The notes below the pieces were generated by a model. The model was not told the origin of the DNA. It did no database searches and was given only the letters and a program-made list of their open reading frames with translations. From Flaviramulus sp. BrNp1-15 (GTDB lineage Bacteria; Bacteroidota; Bacteroidia; Flavobacteriales; Flavobacteriaceae), in the NCBI RefSeq assembly GCF_022259695.1, contig NZ_CP092099.1, positions 2,812,001 to 2,876,000 of the forward strand: 64,000 nt of DNA. Reading direction: 5' to 3'. A program made the translations under genes and the position numbers. This document shows, piece by piece, positions 1 through 13,155 of this stretch. Every line of letters begins with the position of its first letter. Positions within the stretch are counted from its first letter, which is position 1.

Positions 1-90
1 TATGCTTTTGCTGCACCAGGATGGAGTCATGATGGGAGCACTCTTACCATCAAGCAAATGCAAAAACTTAATAAAAAAAGCCAACAATAA
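1..90 (+). CDS. C-terminal end of an unidentified protein (cut by window edge)
   Basis: An open frame runs in from the left edge and stops with TAA at 88-90, giving the last 29 residues of a protein. The visible piece contains APGWSHDGS and ends in a lysine-rich tail. That is too little to name a family. It lies on the same strand as the DUF6090 gene, 106 bp upstream of it. Confidence 0.5.
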   Translation, partial: YAFAAPGWSHDGSTLTIKQMQKLNKKSQQ

Positions 91-196
91 GGACAAATGA
101 TGGTTAAGTTATTTGTAACTTTTAAATAATTTATATACATATATTTACACTTCCCAAACTACTTCATCGGTTTTATCTACTTTAATAAAAAAGTAA

Positions 197-904
197 ATGA
201 TAAAATTCTTTCGAAAAATACGTCAGCGCTTATTATCAGAAAACAAGTTTTCTAAATATTTGTTTTACGCCATTGGTGAAATTATTTTGGTTGTTATTGG
301 TATTTTAATTGCTCTACAAATTAACAATTGGAATCAAAAAAAAATTAACAGAGCTGAGGAAAGAAATTATTATTCAAATATTAAAAGACAACTAAACGAA
401 GACAAAAATACCATAGCTGCAAATATTGATTACAATAATAATTTCTTAAAACAATTTAAGTATGCCATAGAAATTATAGAAAATAATGATAGAACTTTAG
501 CAGATACTTTGGCAAAGATTAGTGTAAATCTATTAGAATTTTCAGATTTTCATCGTCAAAGTAACATTTACGAAACAATGGTTAACAGTGGTGAAATTAA
601 ATTATTAAAAAATCAGCAAATTATAGAAAAACTACAATTATTAGAGGAAAAGTACATTTTAATAAATAAATTAGAAGACACTCATTCTCAAGCTGTTTTA
701 GGTTTTTCTGTTCCAGCTATTGTCAATACAATTAAAGTATACAAAATGAAAGTAGAAGACATTGAAAAATTATACTCTTTTGAATTTCAAAATCTCTTTA
801 CACTTCTAACCAATTTAATGAATGAAAAAAATGAAGTTTATGAATATACTTCAGATGAAATAAGCTCTATAAATAATTTAATAGATGATGAAATTGGTAA
901 TTAA
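197..904 (+). CDS. DUF6090 family membrane-anchored protein
   Basis: A 235-residue protein whose first ~45 residues carry the hallmark of the DUF6090 family: a short basic start (MIKFFRKIRQ), then a single hydrophobic segment with GEIILVVIGILIALQ and the NNWN motif at its end. The rest is helical, charged and mostly soluble, so the topology is probably one N-terminal membrane anchor with a large domain outside or inside the cell. The family is often multi-copy in Flavobacteria and its function is not known. A second member starts at 25105 in this window with a nearly identical N-terminal block but a divergent remainder. The ATG at 197 matches the second copy's start. The 106-bp region upstream shows no clear promoter. 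Confidence 0.85.
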   Translation: MIKFFRKIRQRLLSENKFSKYLFYAIGEIILVVIGILIALQINNWNQKKINRAEERNYYSNIKRQLNEDKNTIAANIDYNNNFLKQFKYAIEIIENNDRTLADTLAKISVNLLEFSDFHRQSNIYETMVNSGEIKLLKNQQIIEKLQLLEEKYILINKLEDTHSQAVLGFSVPAIVNTIKVYKMKVEDIEKLYSFEFQNLFTLLTNLMNEKNEVYEYTSDEISSINNLIDDEIGN

Positions 905-916
905 GAATTAAAAAAA

Positions 917-1495
917 TTACTCTCTAACTTTACCAACAAACACTCCTGCTTTAGAGTTATAAGGGTTTCCGGATGAACGTCTAAAAGAAATTACTTGTCC
1001 ACAATGCCACAATGCATCACCAATTGGTCCGTTTAAATTATTCCAAAACGGGTATTCAAATGTACCTTTATCATTTTTAAATATAATTTTATATTCAGAT
1101 AAATCTTCACTTGCTCTTAATATATCTGCTGCTGTTTTTATGTTAATAAGAGTTTGTTTTCTTTTTTCAGCAAAAGTCAATTTTTCTTCTTCAGTTCTAA
1201 CATTTGGCTTTTTTAAAGTAGAATTCACTATTACTTTTGATAATCCTAAAATATGGTCTATTGTCTCTTCAGTAGTTCTAGCCATATCACTTGGCCTAAA
1301 AGCTAAATCTTCGTCTCTTAAACCTTCTGTTGCCCAATAATATCTAAAACCTAAGCCGTCTATTACACGTGCAGCAACTGTTCCTGCAGTATAGACTTCA
1401 GACTCTTCAGTAATTTCGTAATAGGGTAATTTTTCGTCTTGCGCTTGCATGGTTACAATCAATAATAGTCCTAAAATGGTTGAAACTGCTTTCAT
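917..1495 (-). CDS. Secreted DinB-like protein
   Basis: 192 residues with an N-terminal signal peptide (hydrophobic stretch ending near MQAQ, residues 3-18). The body is a four-helix DinB-like fold: a histidine in ETIDHILGLS and another in DALWHCGQV are placed like the metal-binding histidines of the DinB/YfiT superfamily, whose members include thiol-dependent metalloenzymes and proteins of unknown role. It starts 4 bp after the stop of the M28 peptidase gene on the same strand, so the two are very likely co-transcribed, with the peptidase first. Substrate unknown. The family call rests on length, the histidine pattern and the export signal, not on an alignment. Confidence 0.7.
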   Translation of the reverse strand: MKAVSTILGLLLIVTMQAQDEKLPYYEITEESEVYTAGTVAARVIDGLGFRYYWATEGLRDEDLAFRPSDMARTTEETIDHILGLSKVIVNSTLKKPNVRTEEEKLTFAEKRKQTLINIKTAADILRASEDLSEYKIIFKNDKGTFEYPFWNNLNGPIGDALWHCGQVISFRRSSGNPYNSKAGVFVGKVRE

Positions 1496-1499
1496 TAAT

Positions 1500-2903
1500 T
1501 TAATCTTTTAATTGTTTTTCATTTGAAATAGGGTTAACTCCATATTTATCGAATAAATACACCAAAGCTGTCATGGTTGCAGCACCAAGTTCTAACTCTC
1601 TTTTATTTACTGCATCAAAGGTATCATTACTTGCATGATGATGATCAAAATAACGCTGACTGTCTGGACGTAAACCTGCTAAAACATTTGAATCAGTTTT
1701 TAAAGGTCCTACATCTGCTCCACTTCCTCCTTTTTCGAAATAATGAATTAAATACGGTTTAAATAATGGTTGCCAACTTAACACTTGCTCAAAACTAGCA
1801 TCGCTACAATCAAAACTAAAACCTCTAGGTGAAAACCCGCCTGAATCACTTTCTAATGCAAAAACATGGTTTTCTCCTTTTTGCTTTGCAACTTCTGCAT
1901 ATTTTCTTCCGCCTCGTAAACCATTTTCCTCATTCATAAACAACACAACTCTAATACTTCGTTTTGGTTGAATTCCAGACTCTTTAAGTAATCGTAATAC
2001 ATCCATAGATTGAACAACGCCTGCACCATCATCGTGGGAACCATCACCTAAATCCCAAGAATCTAAATGTCCGCCAACAACCATATATTCATTAGGAAAT
2101 TCACTCCCGGTTATTTCGCCTATAACATTATAAGATTGTACATCTGCAAGTTGTTTACAACTTTGTTTAAAGTAAAATTTTATTGAATTATTCAACCTTA
2201 GCATAGTACTTAATAATTCTGCATCATTAGTACTAATTGCAGCTGAAGGAATACGTTTATCAACAGGTAAATCTCCATAAGTCATACTTCCTGTATGCGG
2301 TAAATCGTCTAATCTTAAATTCATGGAACGTACAATTACACCAACGGCTCCATATTTTGTAGCTTCTAATGCTCCTTGATAACGTTGATTTACACATCCT
2401 CCGTAGGCTTCAAACGTATGAATTAAATCGACTTGCATCGGACGATTGTAAAACACTATTTTCCCCTCTATCTTTTCCTTTCCTAATTTCTCTAACTCTT
2501 CAAAATTTTTAACCTCAACAACATTTGCTTTTAAACCTAAGGCTGGAGTTGCAACCGAACCACCTAAAGCACAAATATTTACTGTTGTTGTCTTACCTGG
2601 AGTAGATTCTATAAAAGCAAACTCTTTAGCGCCTCGAATCCATCTGGGAACCATAACGAGTTGTAACCAAACTTTATCTAAACCTAATTTTTCCAGTTCT
2701 TCTTTTGTGTAAGCAACTGCTTTTTCTGCACCTAAAGAACCTGACAATCTACTTCCTATTTGATTTGACAAGTGATTTAACCAATCGTAACTCTTTCCAT
2801 TGGTTAGTGATTGTTTGTATATGTTTTTAAGAACTTCTTCGTCGGTTTGAGAAGAAATTTGCAGTGATATTAGAATGAATAAGACAGATAATAAATACTT
2901 CAT
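1500..2903 (-). CDS. M28 family metallopeptidase (carboxypeptidase Q-like)
   Basis: 467 residues. A signal peptide occupies about residues 1-18. A PA (protease-associated) insert is expected in the middle (around 120-240), and the zinc aminopeptidase core follows. The two-zinc ligands of clan MH are visible: H279 in GGHLDSWD, D291 in SHDDGAG, the catalytic/ligand pair E325-E326 in MNEENG, and D353 in ESDSGG. The arrangement and size match the plasma glutamate carboxypeptidase (carboxypeptidase Q) type of M28 enzymes, exported exopeptidases that trim peptides in the periplasm or outside. First gene of a two-gene unit with the DinB-like protein. The likely role is peptide scavenging; the specific substrate is an inference. 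Confidence 0.88.
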   Translation of the reverse strand: MKYLLSVLFILISLQISSQTDEEVLKNIYKQSLTNGKSYDWLNHLSNQIGSRLSGSLGAEKAVAYTKEELEKLGLDKVWLQLVMVPRWIRGAKEFAFIESTPGKTTTVNICALGGSVATPALGLKANVVEVKNFEELEKLGKEKIEGKIVFYNRPMQVDLIHTFEAYGGCVNQRYQGALEATKYGAVGVIVRSMNLRLDDLPHTGSMTYGDLPVDKRIPSAAISTNDAELLSTMLRLNNSIKFYFKQSCKQLADVQSYNVIGEITGSEFPNEYMVVGGHLDSWDLGDGSHDDGAGVVQSMDVLRLLKESGIQPKRSIRVVLFMNEENGLRGGRKYAEVAKQKGENHVFALESDSGGFSPRGFSFDCSDASFEQVLSWQPLFKPYLIHYFEKGGSGADVGPLKTDSNVLAGLRPDSQRYFDHHHASNDTFDAVNKRELELGAATMTALVYLFDKYGVNPISNEKQLKD

Positions 2904-3025
2904 AGATTACTTTTTTGAGTTTAAATATACTATTAAGTAGATCTAAATACTCAAAAAAAAATCATAAAATTATCTCAATGTTCTTAACATCTAATTAGAT
3001 GATTAATATTATAAAAACCTAGAAT

Positions 3026-3880
3026 TTATTCGTTGTTTAGCTGTTTCTTATACAATTCTATATTAGCTTTTATATCATCATCAAGTTCTGGTTCTTGAAT
3101 ATCTGTATACTTCATTAAAGTGTCATATATAGTTTTAGCTACCAGATAACGAGCAGTTGGTTTATCATCTGCAGGAATTGTATACCAAGGTGCATGAGGT
3201 TTAGAGGTTCTATTTATAGCTTCTTCGTAACATTCTTGATATTTATCCCAAAGTTTACGTTCTTTTAAATCTCCTGGTGAGAATTTCCAATTTTTCTCTT
3301 GCTTTCTTAAACGGCGAAGTAACCTGTTTTTTTGTTCTTCTTTTGAAAGGTTTAAAAAGAATTTAAAAATAATGGTTCCGTTATCAGCTATATGCTTTTC
3401 AAAATCATTTAATTGTTCAAAACGCTTGTCCCAGAAAGTATCATCTATATCTTCAACAGAATTAACAGTTGGAATATTTTCACCTAAAATATACTCCGGA
3501 TGTACTCTTGTTACTAAAACATTTTCATAATGTGTTCTATTAAAAACACCAAACTTACCACGCTCCGGTAGTGCAATATAATGGCGCCATAAATAATCAT
3601 GACTTAATTCTAACTCTGTTGGCACTTTAAAACTATGTACTTCAATACCTCGAACATTAAACTCTTTAAAAACTTCTCGTATTAAACTATCTTTACCAGA
3701 AGTATCCATACCCTGTAAACATATCAAAACAGCATATTTATTATGCGCGTACATGGTATTTTGCCAATCGCCTAATGCTTTTCTTATATCCTTTAACTTA
3801 CTTTTTGCACCTTCTATTACAACTTTAGTTTCGGTATTTTTTAAAGAAATGTTTGTAGTTACTTTGTATTCATCCATCAT
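3026..3880 (-). CDS. ppk2: Polyphosphate kinase 2 family protein (polyphosphate:nucleotide phosphotransferase)
   Basis: About 284 residues. Walker A GMDTSGKDS and the downstream Walker B region with FNRTHYENVLVTRV are diagnostic of the PPK2 family, which moves phosphate between inorganic polyphosphate and nucleotides (NDP to NTP or NMP to NDP). The open frame could extend to 3970, but the extra 30 residues are rich in I, K and F and lie in the divergent promoter region. The double ATG at 3875-3880 (MMDEYK) is the credible start. Transcribed divergently from the reductase gene at 4014. Size and the single kinase domain fit the PPK2 class that works on nucleotides; the class cannot be fixed by eye. 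Confidence 0.9.
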   Translation of the reverse strand: MMDEYKVTTNISLKNTETKVVIEGAKSKLKDIRKALGDWQNTMYAHNKYAVLICLQGMDTSGKDSLIREVFKEFNVRGIEVHSFKVPTELELSHDYLWRHYIALPERGKFGVFNRTHYENVLVTRVHPEYILGENIPTVNSVEDIDDTFWDKRFEQLNDFEKHIADNGTIIFKFFLNLSKEEQKNRLLRRLRKQEKNWKFSPGDLKERKLWDKYQECYEEAINRTSKPHAPWYTIPADDKPTARYLVAKTIYDTLMKYTDIQEPELDDDIKANIELYKKQLNNE

Positions 3881-4013
3881 TAAAAATTTATAAAGTTTTA
3901 AATATATAAAAATGCAATCGATTTTTTCAAGCTTGTTATTAATTGTTTCTATTAAAAAAACTTTAATCATATTTTTTAAAATTATTCTTTTGGAAATATT
4001 TTTTTAACGAACA

Positions 4014-4529
4014 ATGAATAAAACAGTCATCATACAAGCAAGTTCAAGAAGTCATGGAGATACCAGTAAAGTTGTAAATTATATTGCATCTAAAAACAGT
4101 TTTGATGTTATAGACTTACACAAAAAAAATATTGGTCATTACGATTACGATTATAAAAATAAAGACGATGATTTTTTTGATTTAATCACCAATATTGTAG
4201 AACATTACGACACTATAATTTTTGCTACTCCTGTATATTGGTATAGCATGAGCGGTATTTTAAAAGTTTTTTTTGATAGAATTACAGATATACTTAGAAT
4301 ACATAAAGATACCGGTAGAAAATTACGTGGTAAAAATATGGCGATGGTAAGCTGCAGTAATTTTGATGATTTAAAAGAAGGTTTTTCTATGCCTTTTTAC
4401 GAAACTGCTAATTACTTAGGCATGAATTATTTAGGCGATGTACATACCTATGTTGAAAATGAATCAATTAAAAAGGAGGTAAAACAAAGAATAAACGATT
4501 TTTTTAGCACAATTAACAACCTACAGTAA
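4014..4529 (+). CDS. Flavodoxin-fold NAD(P)H-dependent oxidoreductase
   Basis: 171 residues forming a compact flavodoxin-like fold. The N-terminal strand and phosphate loop (IIQASSRSHGDTSKV) bind FMN phosphate, and ATPVYWYSMSGILKVFFDR around residues 74-92 is the second FMN-contacting segment typical of NADPH-dependent FMN reductase and azoreductase-like proteins. A cytosolic quinone, azo or flavin reductase is expected. No operon partner: it is divergent from ppk2 and followed after 141 bp by an unrelated secreted protein. Confidence 0.8.
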   Translation: MNKTVIIQASSRSHGDTSKVVNYIASKNSFDVIDLHKKNIGHYDYDYKNKDDDFFDLITNIVEHYDTIIFATPVYWYSMSGILKVFFDRITDILRIHKDTGRKLRGKNMAMVSCSNFDDLKEGFSMPFYETANYLGMNYLGDVHTYVENESIKKEVKQRINDFFSTINNLQ

Positions 4530-4670
4530 CACACTCTCTTTCAAAAACATACACTCTTTAATCCACATAATTAAGGAATATATAATTCATAATTTCGACC
4601 AAGTGCACGTTAATCTATTGTGTTTTTAATACTTTAGCCTCACCTATTTATGTAACTAACTCCAAATCTT

Positions 4671-5414
4671 ATGAAATATTTGTATTTCTTTATTCTCGTA
4701 TTCCCTTCAATTTTTATTAATGCACAAAATAATTGTGATGAAGCTAACTCTTACCTTGTTAGTGCCTATTCTCATGTTAAAGATGCTTATGAAGCCAATA
4801 ACATTAGTCATTTAAAATATTATGCTAACAGATCTCTAGAATCATTTAAACTTTCTAAAAAAACATTAACAACTTGTGGTTGTGAAACTGCTTTGAATCT
4901 TGCTGATAAAAGCATTGATTTATTAGCAAAAGTTGAGTATGCTGAAACTTATGAAGATGGCCGTTTTTATGTTAAACGAGCTAGAGATATTAGTAAAGAA
5001 AGTGTCATTGAAGTTGATAAATGTTCTGTTGCCACAAATTATGAAGATACAACTGAAATTACTGAACTTAGTGATTTACAAAATGAACAGTTAAAATTAA
5101 AACAACAGCAAGAGGCTTTAAAACTTAAAGAAGCCCAAATAAAAGCACAATTGGCAGAACAAAAAGAGAAACAATTAACATTAAAAAAGAAACAATTAAT
5201 TAGTTCTTATAAAAGTGCTATTGCGTCTAATGTTAAAACGTATAATGAATCTTTAAAAATTTGTAATTGTAATCACAAGCTTATAGAAGTTAATAATACT
5301 TCTACAGACTTATTATCTAATAGTATTGAAGAAATAAAGACTCATTATATTAATGATATGAAAACGATGGCAACAGTTTATATGGATACTCTTGATTCGT
5401 GTTCAACTAACTAA
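4671..5414 (+). CDS. Secreted coiled-coil protein of unknown function
   Basis: 247 residues with a clear signal peptide (MKYLYFFILVFPSIFINAQ, cleavage near residue 19). Several cysteine pairs occur: NCDEA, TTCGCETA, and NCNHKLIE with a nearby Cys. A long charged coiled coil of Q, K, L and E heptads occupies about residues 133-175. It is probably periplasmic or surface-attached. The CGCE-type clusters suggest disulfides or metal binding, but I recognise no family. It converges on the DUF2264 gene, with 4 bp between the two stops. Confidence 0.65.
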   Translation: MKYLYFFILVFPSIFINAQNNCDEANSYLVSAYSHVKDAYEANNISHLKYYANRSLESFKLSKKTLTTCGCETALNLADKSIDLLAKVEYAETYEDGRFYVKRARDISKESVIEVDKCSVATNYEDTTEITELSDLQNEQLKLKQQQEALKLKEAQIKAQLAEQKEKQLTLKKKQLISSYKSAIASNVKTYNESLKICNCNHKLIEVNNTSTDLLSNSIEEIKTHYINDMKTMATVYMDTLDSCSTN

Positions 5415-5418
5415 AAAT

Positions 5419-7455
5419 TTAATTAAAAGTAATTGTTTTAGATGTTCCAATTTTAAAATACACGGTTACATTTTCCAAATTTTCATCTATTTCAACTCTT
5501 TTAATTGGCATTAACTCTTTATTAGTCCACTTTTTACCAGATTTTTTCCAGAGCATCAAAGTTGCAAAAATTTTGTTCGATTTTTTGGTTGAGACTACAT
5601 TAATCACTTTACTTTTCTGGCTTTCTGGATGTAAATTTTCAGTAGAAACCACTTCCATATTTTCCCAACCTAAAAGCGGTAACATTGCTAATTGATATAC
5701 TCCATTATCAATAATGGTTACATTATAACCTTTTACCCTTTTAGTTGATGTTTTTATTTCATGACTTAATTGTGGCAAAGCATAATGTCCTAAACGCATT
5801 TCTAAAGACCTGCTACTTATATTTTTATCAATTCTTAAAATACCATTCGCTAAAGGAATATCAGCTAATTTGAATTTGATGTTTTCATCGGTCTCCAATA
5901 CAACATCTCTATAATAAATACCGTCTTCAAACTTTTTAAAATTATATAATCTAAAGGCTTCCCATTCTCTATTTCTATTTTTAATTAAGTAATTCATAGC
6001 TACTTCTCCATGTTCACCATCAGCTTGCCATGGGAAAGCACTATTATAAGAAAGTCTGTTGTAGTTTTCTGTTGAACGGAATTTTTGCCAATCGTCTTTA
6101 ACTTTTTCGTGACACCAGGCTCTAATTTCAGAAGCTCCTATATTTGGATAATCTGTAATTAAAATTTCTGAAGCTTCTTGAAACTTGTTATAAACTTCAT
6201 CTTTTTTTAGTTCAGTTTCCCAAGCTCCATTGTTTTCTTTTGCTTTCCAAAATGGGTTATTATCAGGTACCAATAATCCTAAAAAAGCTTTACCCATCCA
6301 ATATACACTTCCTCTACAGCTATAATTTTGTACAGCTGGTTCAAAAGCGCCATAAAAACCTAATGTTGGCACATGCTCATTCATAAATTCTGGATTAGTC
6401 AAAAATTGTTTTATAACACCTGAAGAAATACGTCGCATCCAACCAAAATTAATATCTGCTTTGTCATTTTCAAATCCCATTAAAGGAAAAGGAATAATAG
6501 AACCAATTCTATAGCTAATACTTCTACCATACATAATCATTTCACCATTAGCACTAAATAAATATGGGTAACTATATTTTAAATCTTTAAAATTACTAAT
6601 AAATTTTACTGCTATTTCTGGGTAATACTGTTTACCAAAATATTCAGACCACAACATACCATACATTTGAAATGCCCACATGCTGTAATAATCATATGCT
6701 GGACTGTCATTATACCAACCTTGTCCGCGGTAATGTGTTAAAGACCTTTCAAGATATTCAACCAATAAATCTTCGTTAACTTTATAACCTTCTTTTTTAA
6801 AAAAGCTAAGCACAAAAATGTTAAAGAATTTCCAGTTAGAATCTACTGTTGGTCCATCACCATAACTCAGCATAGTTTTTGCCAACAACTCTTTAGTACT
6901 TTGGGGTAAAGGCTTCCAAAGGACTTCAGGGGTAATTAATAATGAAACTGCTAGTGCCCCAAACTCCACTAGATTTTGATTTGGACCACCATCTTTAGCT
7001 CTTGGAATTATAAATGATTCACTTGTTTTATCAACTAATTTTCCAATTTGATATCTGTAATAATCAGCAACTTTTATGTTATTAATCTCTAAATTTGGAT
7101 TTTCTTTTAAAAGTGGTGCTGCAACAAATAAAGTTCTGCACACCCCTTCCAACTTTTCAGTTGGCACTTGACTTTCATCATGCGGATAACTTTTACCGAG
7201 TTGTTTAGGAAATTTCATTGGTGAGTTAAAATCATCAATGTAACTAAAAGCACCTTCAAGTAAATACAAGGCAGCATCTTTCCAATGCTGCTTTGTCATT
7301 CCAGTATAGGGACTCAAATCAAAATCTGGGTTTTTAATTTTAAAAACAGTATTATCTTCACTATTTACAGAATTATGTTGAGTTTGTGCAATAATTGTTA
7401 TATGCATTAAAAAAATGCATATAAGTAAATTGTTTTTTCTATTAAAACTTAACAA
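5419..7455 (-). CDS. DUF2264 domain-containing protein, putative glycan hydrolase
   Basis: 678 residues with a signal peptide (hydrophobic residues 8-23, ending IIAQT). The start of the mature part (MTKQHWKDAALYLLEGAF) and the repeated W-rich alpha/alpha-barrel-like motifs fit DUF2264. Proteins of this family sit in polysaccharide utilisation loci, and I recall, without being able to confirm it here, that CAZy family GH154 (beta-glucuronidase) covers related sequences. It is the last gene of the four-gene carbohydrate module, 13 bp after the GH2 gene. A role in releasing a uronic acid from a polysaccharide is an inference from the neighbours GH88 and GH2. Confidence 0.82.
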   Translation of the reverse strand: MLSFNRKNNLLICIFLMHITIIAQTQHNSVNSEDNTVFKIKNPDFDLSPYTGMTKQHWKDAALYLLEGAFSYIDDFNSPMKFPKQLGKSYPHDESQVPTEKLEGVCRTLFVAAPLLKENPNLEINNIKVADYYRYQIGKLVDKTSESFIIPRAKDGGPNQNLVEFGALAVSLLITPEVLWKPLPQSTKELLAKTMLSYGDGPTVDSNWKFFNIFVLSFFKKEGYKVNEDLLVEYLERSLTHYRGQGWYNDSPAYDYYSMWAFQMYGMLWSEYFGKQYYPEIAVKFISNFKDLKYSYPYLFSANGEMIMYGRSISYRIGSIIPFPLMGFENDKADINFGWMRRISSGVIKQFLTNPEFMNEHVPTLGFYGAFEPAVQNYSCRGSVYWMGKAFLGLLVPDNNPFWKAKENNGAWETELKKDEVYNKFQEASEILITDYPNIGASEIRAWCHEKVKDDWQKFRSTENYNRLSYNSAFPWQADGEHGEVAMNYLIKNRNREWEAFRLYNFKKFEDGIYYRDVVLETDENIKFKLADIPLANGILRIDKNISSRSLEMRLGHYALPQLSHEIKTSTKRVKGYNVTIIDNGVYQLAMLPLLGWENMEVVSTENLHPESQKSKVINVVSTKKSNKIFATLMLWKKSGKKWTNKELMPIKRVEIDENLENVTVYFKIGTSKTITFN

Positions 7456-7468
7456 ATGAATGACTTTC

Positions 7469-11786
<4,318 letters not shown>

Positions 11787-11792
11787 TATTTA

Positions 11793-13127
11793 TTAATTAG
11801 TTATTTGGTTTATTTTTTTTACTTCTAGAACTTTTACTTTTGTTGGTTTTGAATTGGTAGAACCTTCACTATCAATTTGGTTGACATTTTGAAGAAATAT
11901 ATGTAATTGTTTTTTAGAATTCCACAACGATACATCATAATTTGGCTCCCATTTGCCATAGGTTTCTTCAGTTAAATCAATTACTTTCCATAAATTATTT
12001 CTTAGAGATGTATAGGCAAGTGAAATTTTATTTTCTCTTTCTTCATCTCTAAATAAAACAAAAACCAATCTGTCATCTTTTAAACTTTCAACAAAGATAG
12101 AAGGTCTAGATATTGGTATACTTTTAGTGCCTCCACCTCCAAGATAAAACTTACTTTCTCTAAAACCAGTATTTTTTAATTTCCAAACTCCATTATCTAA
12201 ATAAACAAATTGAAATTGTGGTATTTCTAAATCATCATTCCAATAATTAACAATAAACGGGTTCCCATTATCATCAATTGTCATAGACGTTTGGTTGATT
12301 AAATTTGATTTTTGAGGGATTTTCCACGCATACTCTGCAGTATTTAAAGTAATTGGAAGGCTATACTTTTCTCCAGTAGATTTTTCCCAAGTTAAACCTC
12401 CATCTTTTGAACGCGCATAACATAAGTCGTGATTGGTTTCAACATCCCAAGTTTCTCTCCAAACCCAAGATATATGAATAACTCCTCTTTTATCTACAAA
12501 GGTTTGGGTGTAAGCGTTTCGTTCATTTTCACCATCAATTAAATTATCATGTAATTGAGTCCACTTTTTTGTTGATAAGCTATACGTATTAACTACTAAA
12601 TTACCTCTACCTGATTCACCTGAACGATAAAAAAATAATAAGTTACCATTAGGTAAATTGTAAAACTCTGGATAGGTTACTTTGTCTTCCAAACTACCAA
12701 TCATAACCAATTCTTCTCCTAATTCTAAACTTAAAGGCTCTAAACTTTTAGCATACCTTAGCTTAGTGTTATGATGATCCCAACTTACATGTAAAAACCC
12801 ATTTCCATCTATAGCAATACTAATGCTATTATGTGCATCTTTTGTATTACCCTTGAACTGTGTTTTATGATTTTCCCATTTTGACGTATTTAATTTTCTT
12901 TTAGCTAAAACCAAAAAACTTTCATCATCATAATAAGATATAAATTGGTGTTTTTTATGAGTAGTTATTGCCTGATTCCTGAATTTTACGGTATTGATAG
13001 AATTTCTGCTAAAACCATCTCCAACATCAACAATATTAATGTTTTTAGAACAAGAATAAAGACATAAAAGTGTAGATATAAGTAGAATATTTTTGTGAAA
13101 AAACAACATTACTCTACACTTCAACAT
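11793..13127 (-). CDS. BNR_4 beta-propeller lipoprotein, possible polysaccharide lyase
   Basis: 444 residues. A lipoprotein signal ends in CLYSC (Cys at residue 26, or 20 if translation begins at the second Met at 13109, which would give a more usual signal length). The body has repeated propeller blades: SIAIDGNGFLHVSWDHHN, a SKDGGLTWEKS Asp-box, TIDDNGNPFIVNYW. These are typical of BNR_4 proteins. Seven-bladed propellers of this kind include known ulvan lyases (CAZy PL24 and PL25). Sitting directly before GH88 it is the best candidate for the lyase of the module, but catalytic residues cannot be assigned by eye. First gene of the carbohydrate set, only 28 bp after the response regulator. 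Confidence 0.75.
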   Translation of the reverse strand: MLKCRVMLFFHKNILLISTLLCLYSCSKNINIVDVGDGFSRNSINTVKFRNQAITTHKKHQFISYYDDESFLVLAKRKLNTSKWENHKTQFKGNTKDAHNSISIAIDGNGFLHVSWDHHNTKLRYAKSLEPLSLELGEELVMIGSLEDKVTYPEFYNLPNGNLLFFYRSGESGRGNLVVNTYSLSTKKWTQLHDNLIDGENERNAYTQTFVDKRGVIHISWVWRETWDVETNHDLCYARSKDGGLTWEKSTGEKYSLPITLNTAEYAWKIPQKSNLINQTSMTIDDNGNPFIVNYWNDDLEIPQFQFVYLDNGVWKLKNTGFRESKFYLGGGGTKSIPISRPSIFVESLKDDRLVFVLFRDEERENKISLAYTSLRNNLWKVIDLTEETYGKWEPNYDVSLWNSKKQLHIFLQNVNQIDSEGSTNSKPTKVKVLEVKKINQITN

Positions 13128-13155
13128 GTTATTGAATGTTTAACACTTTATAAAT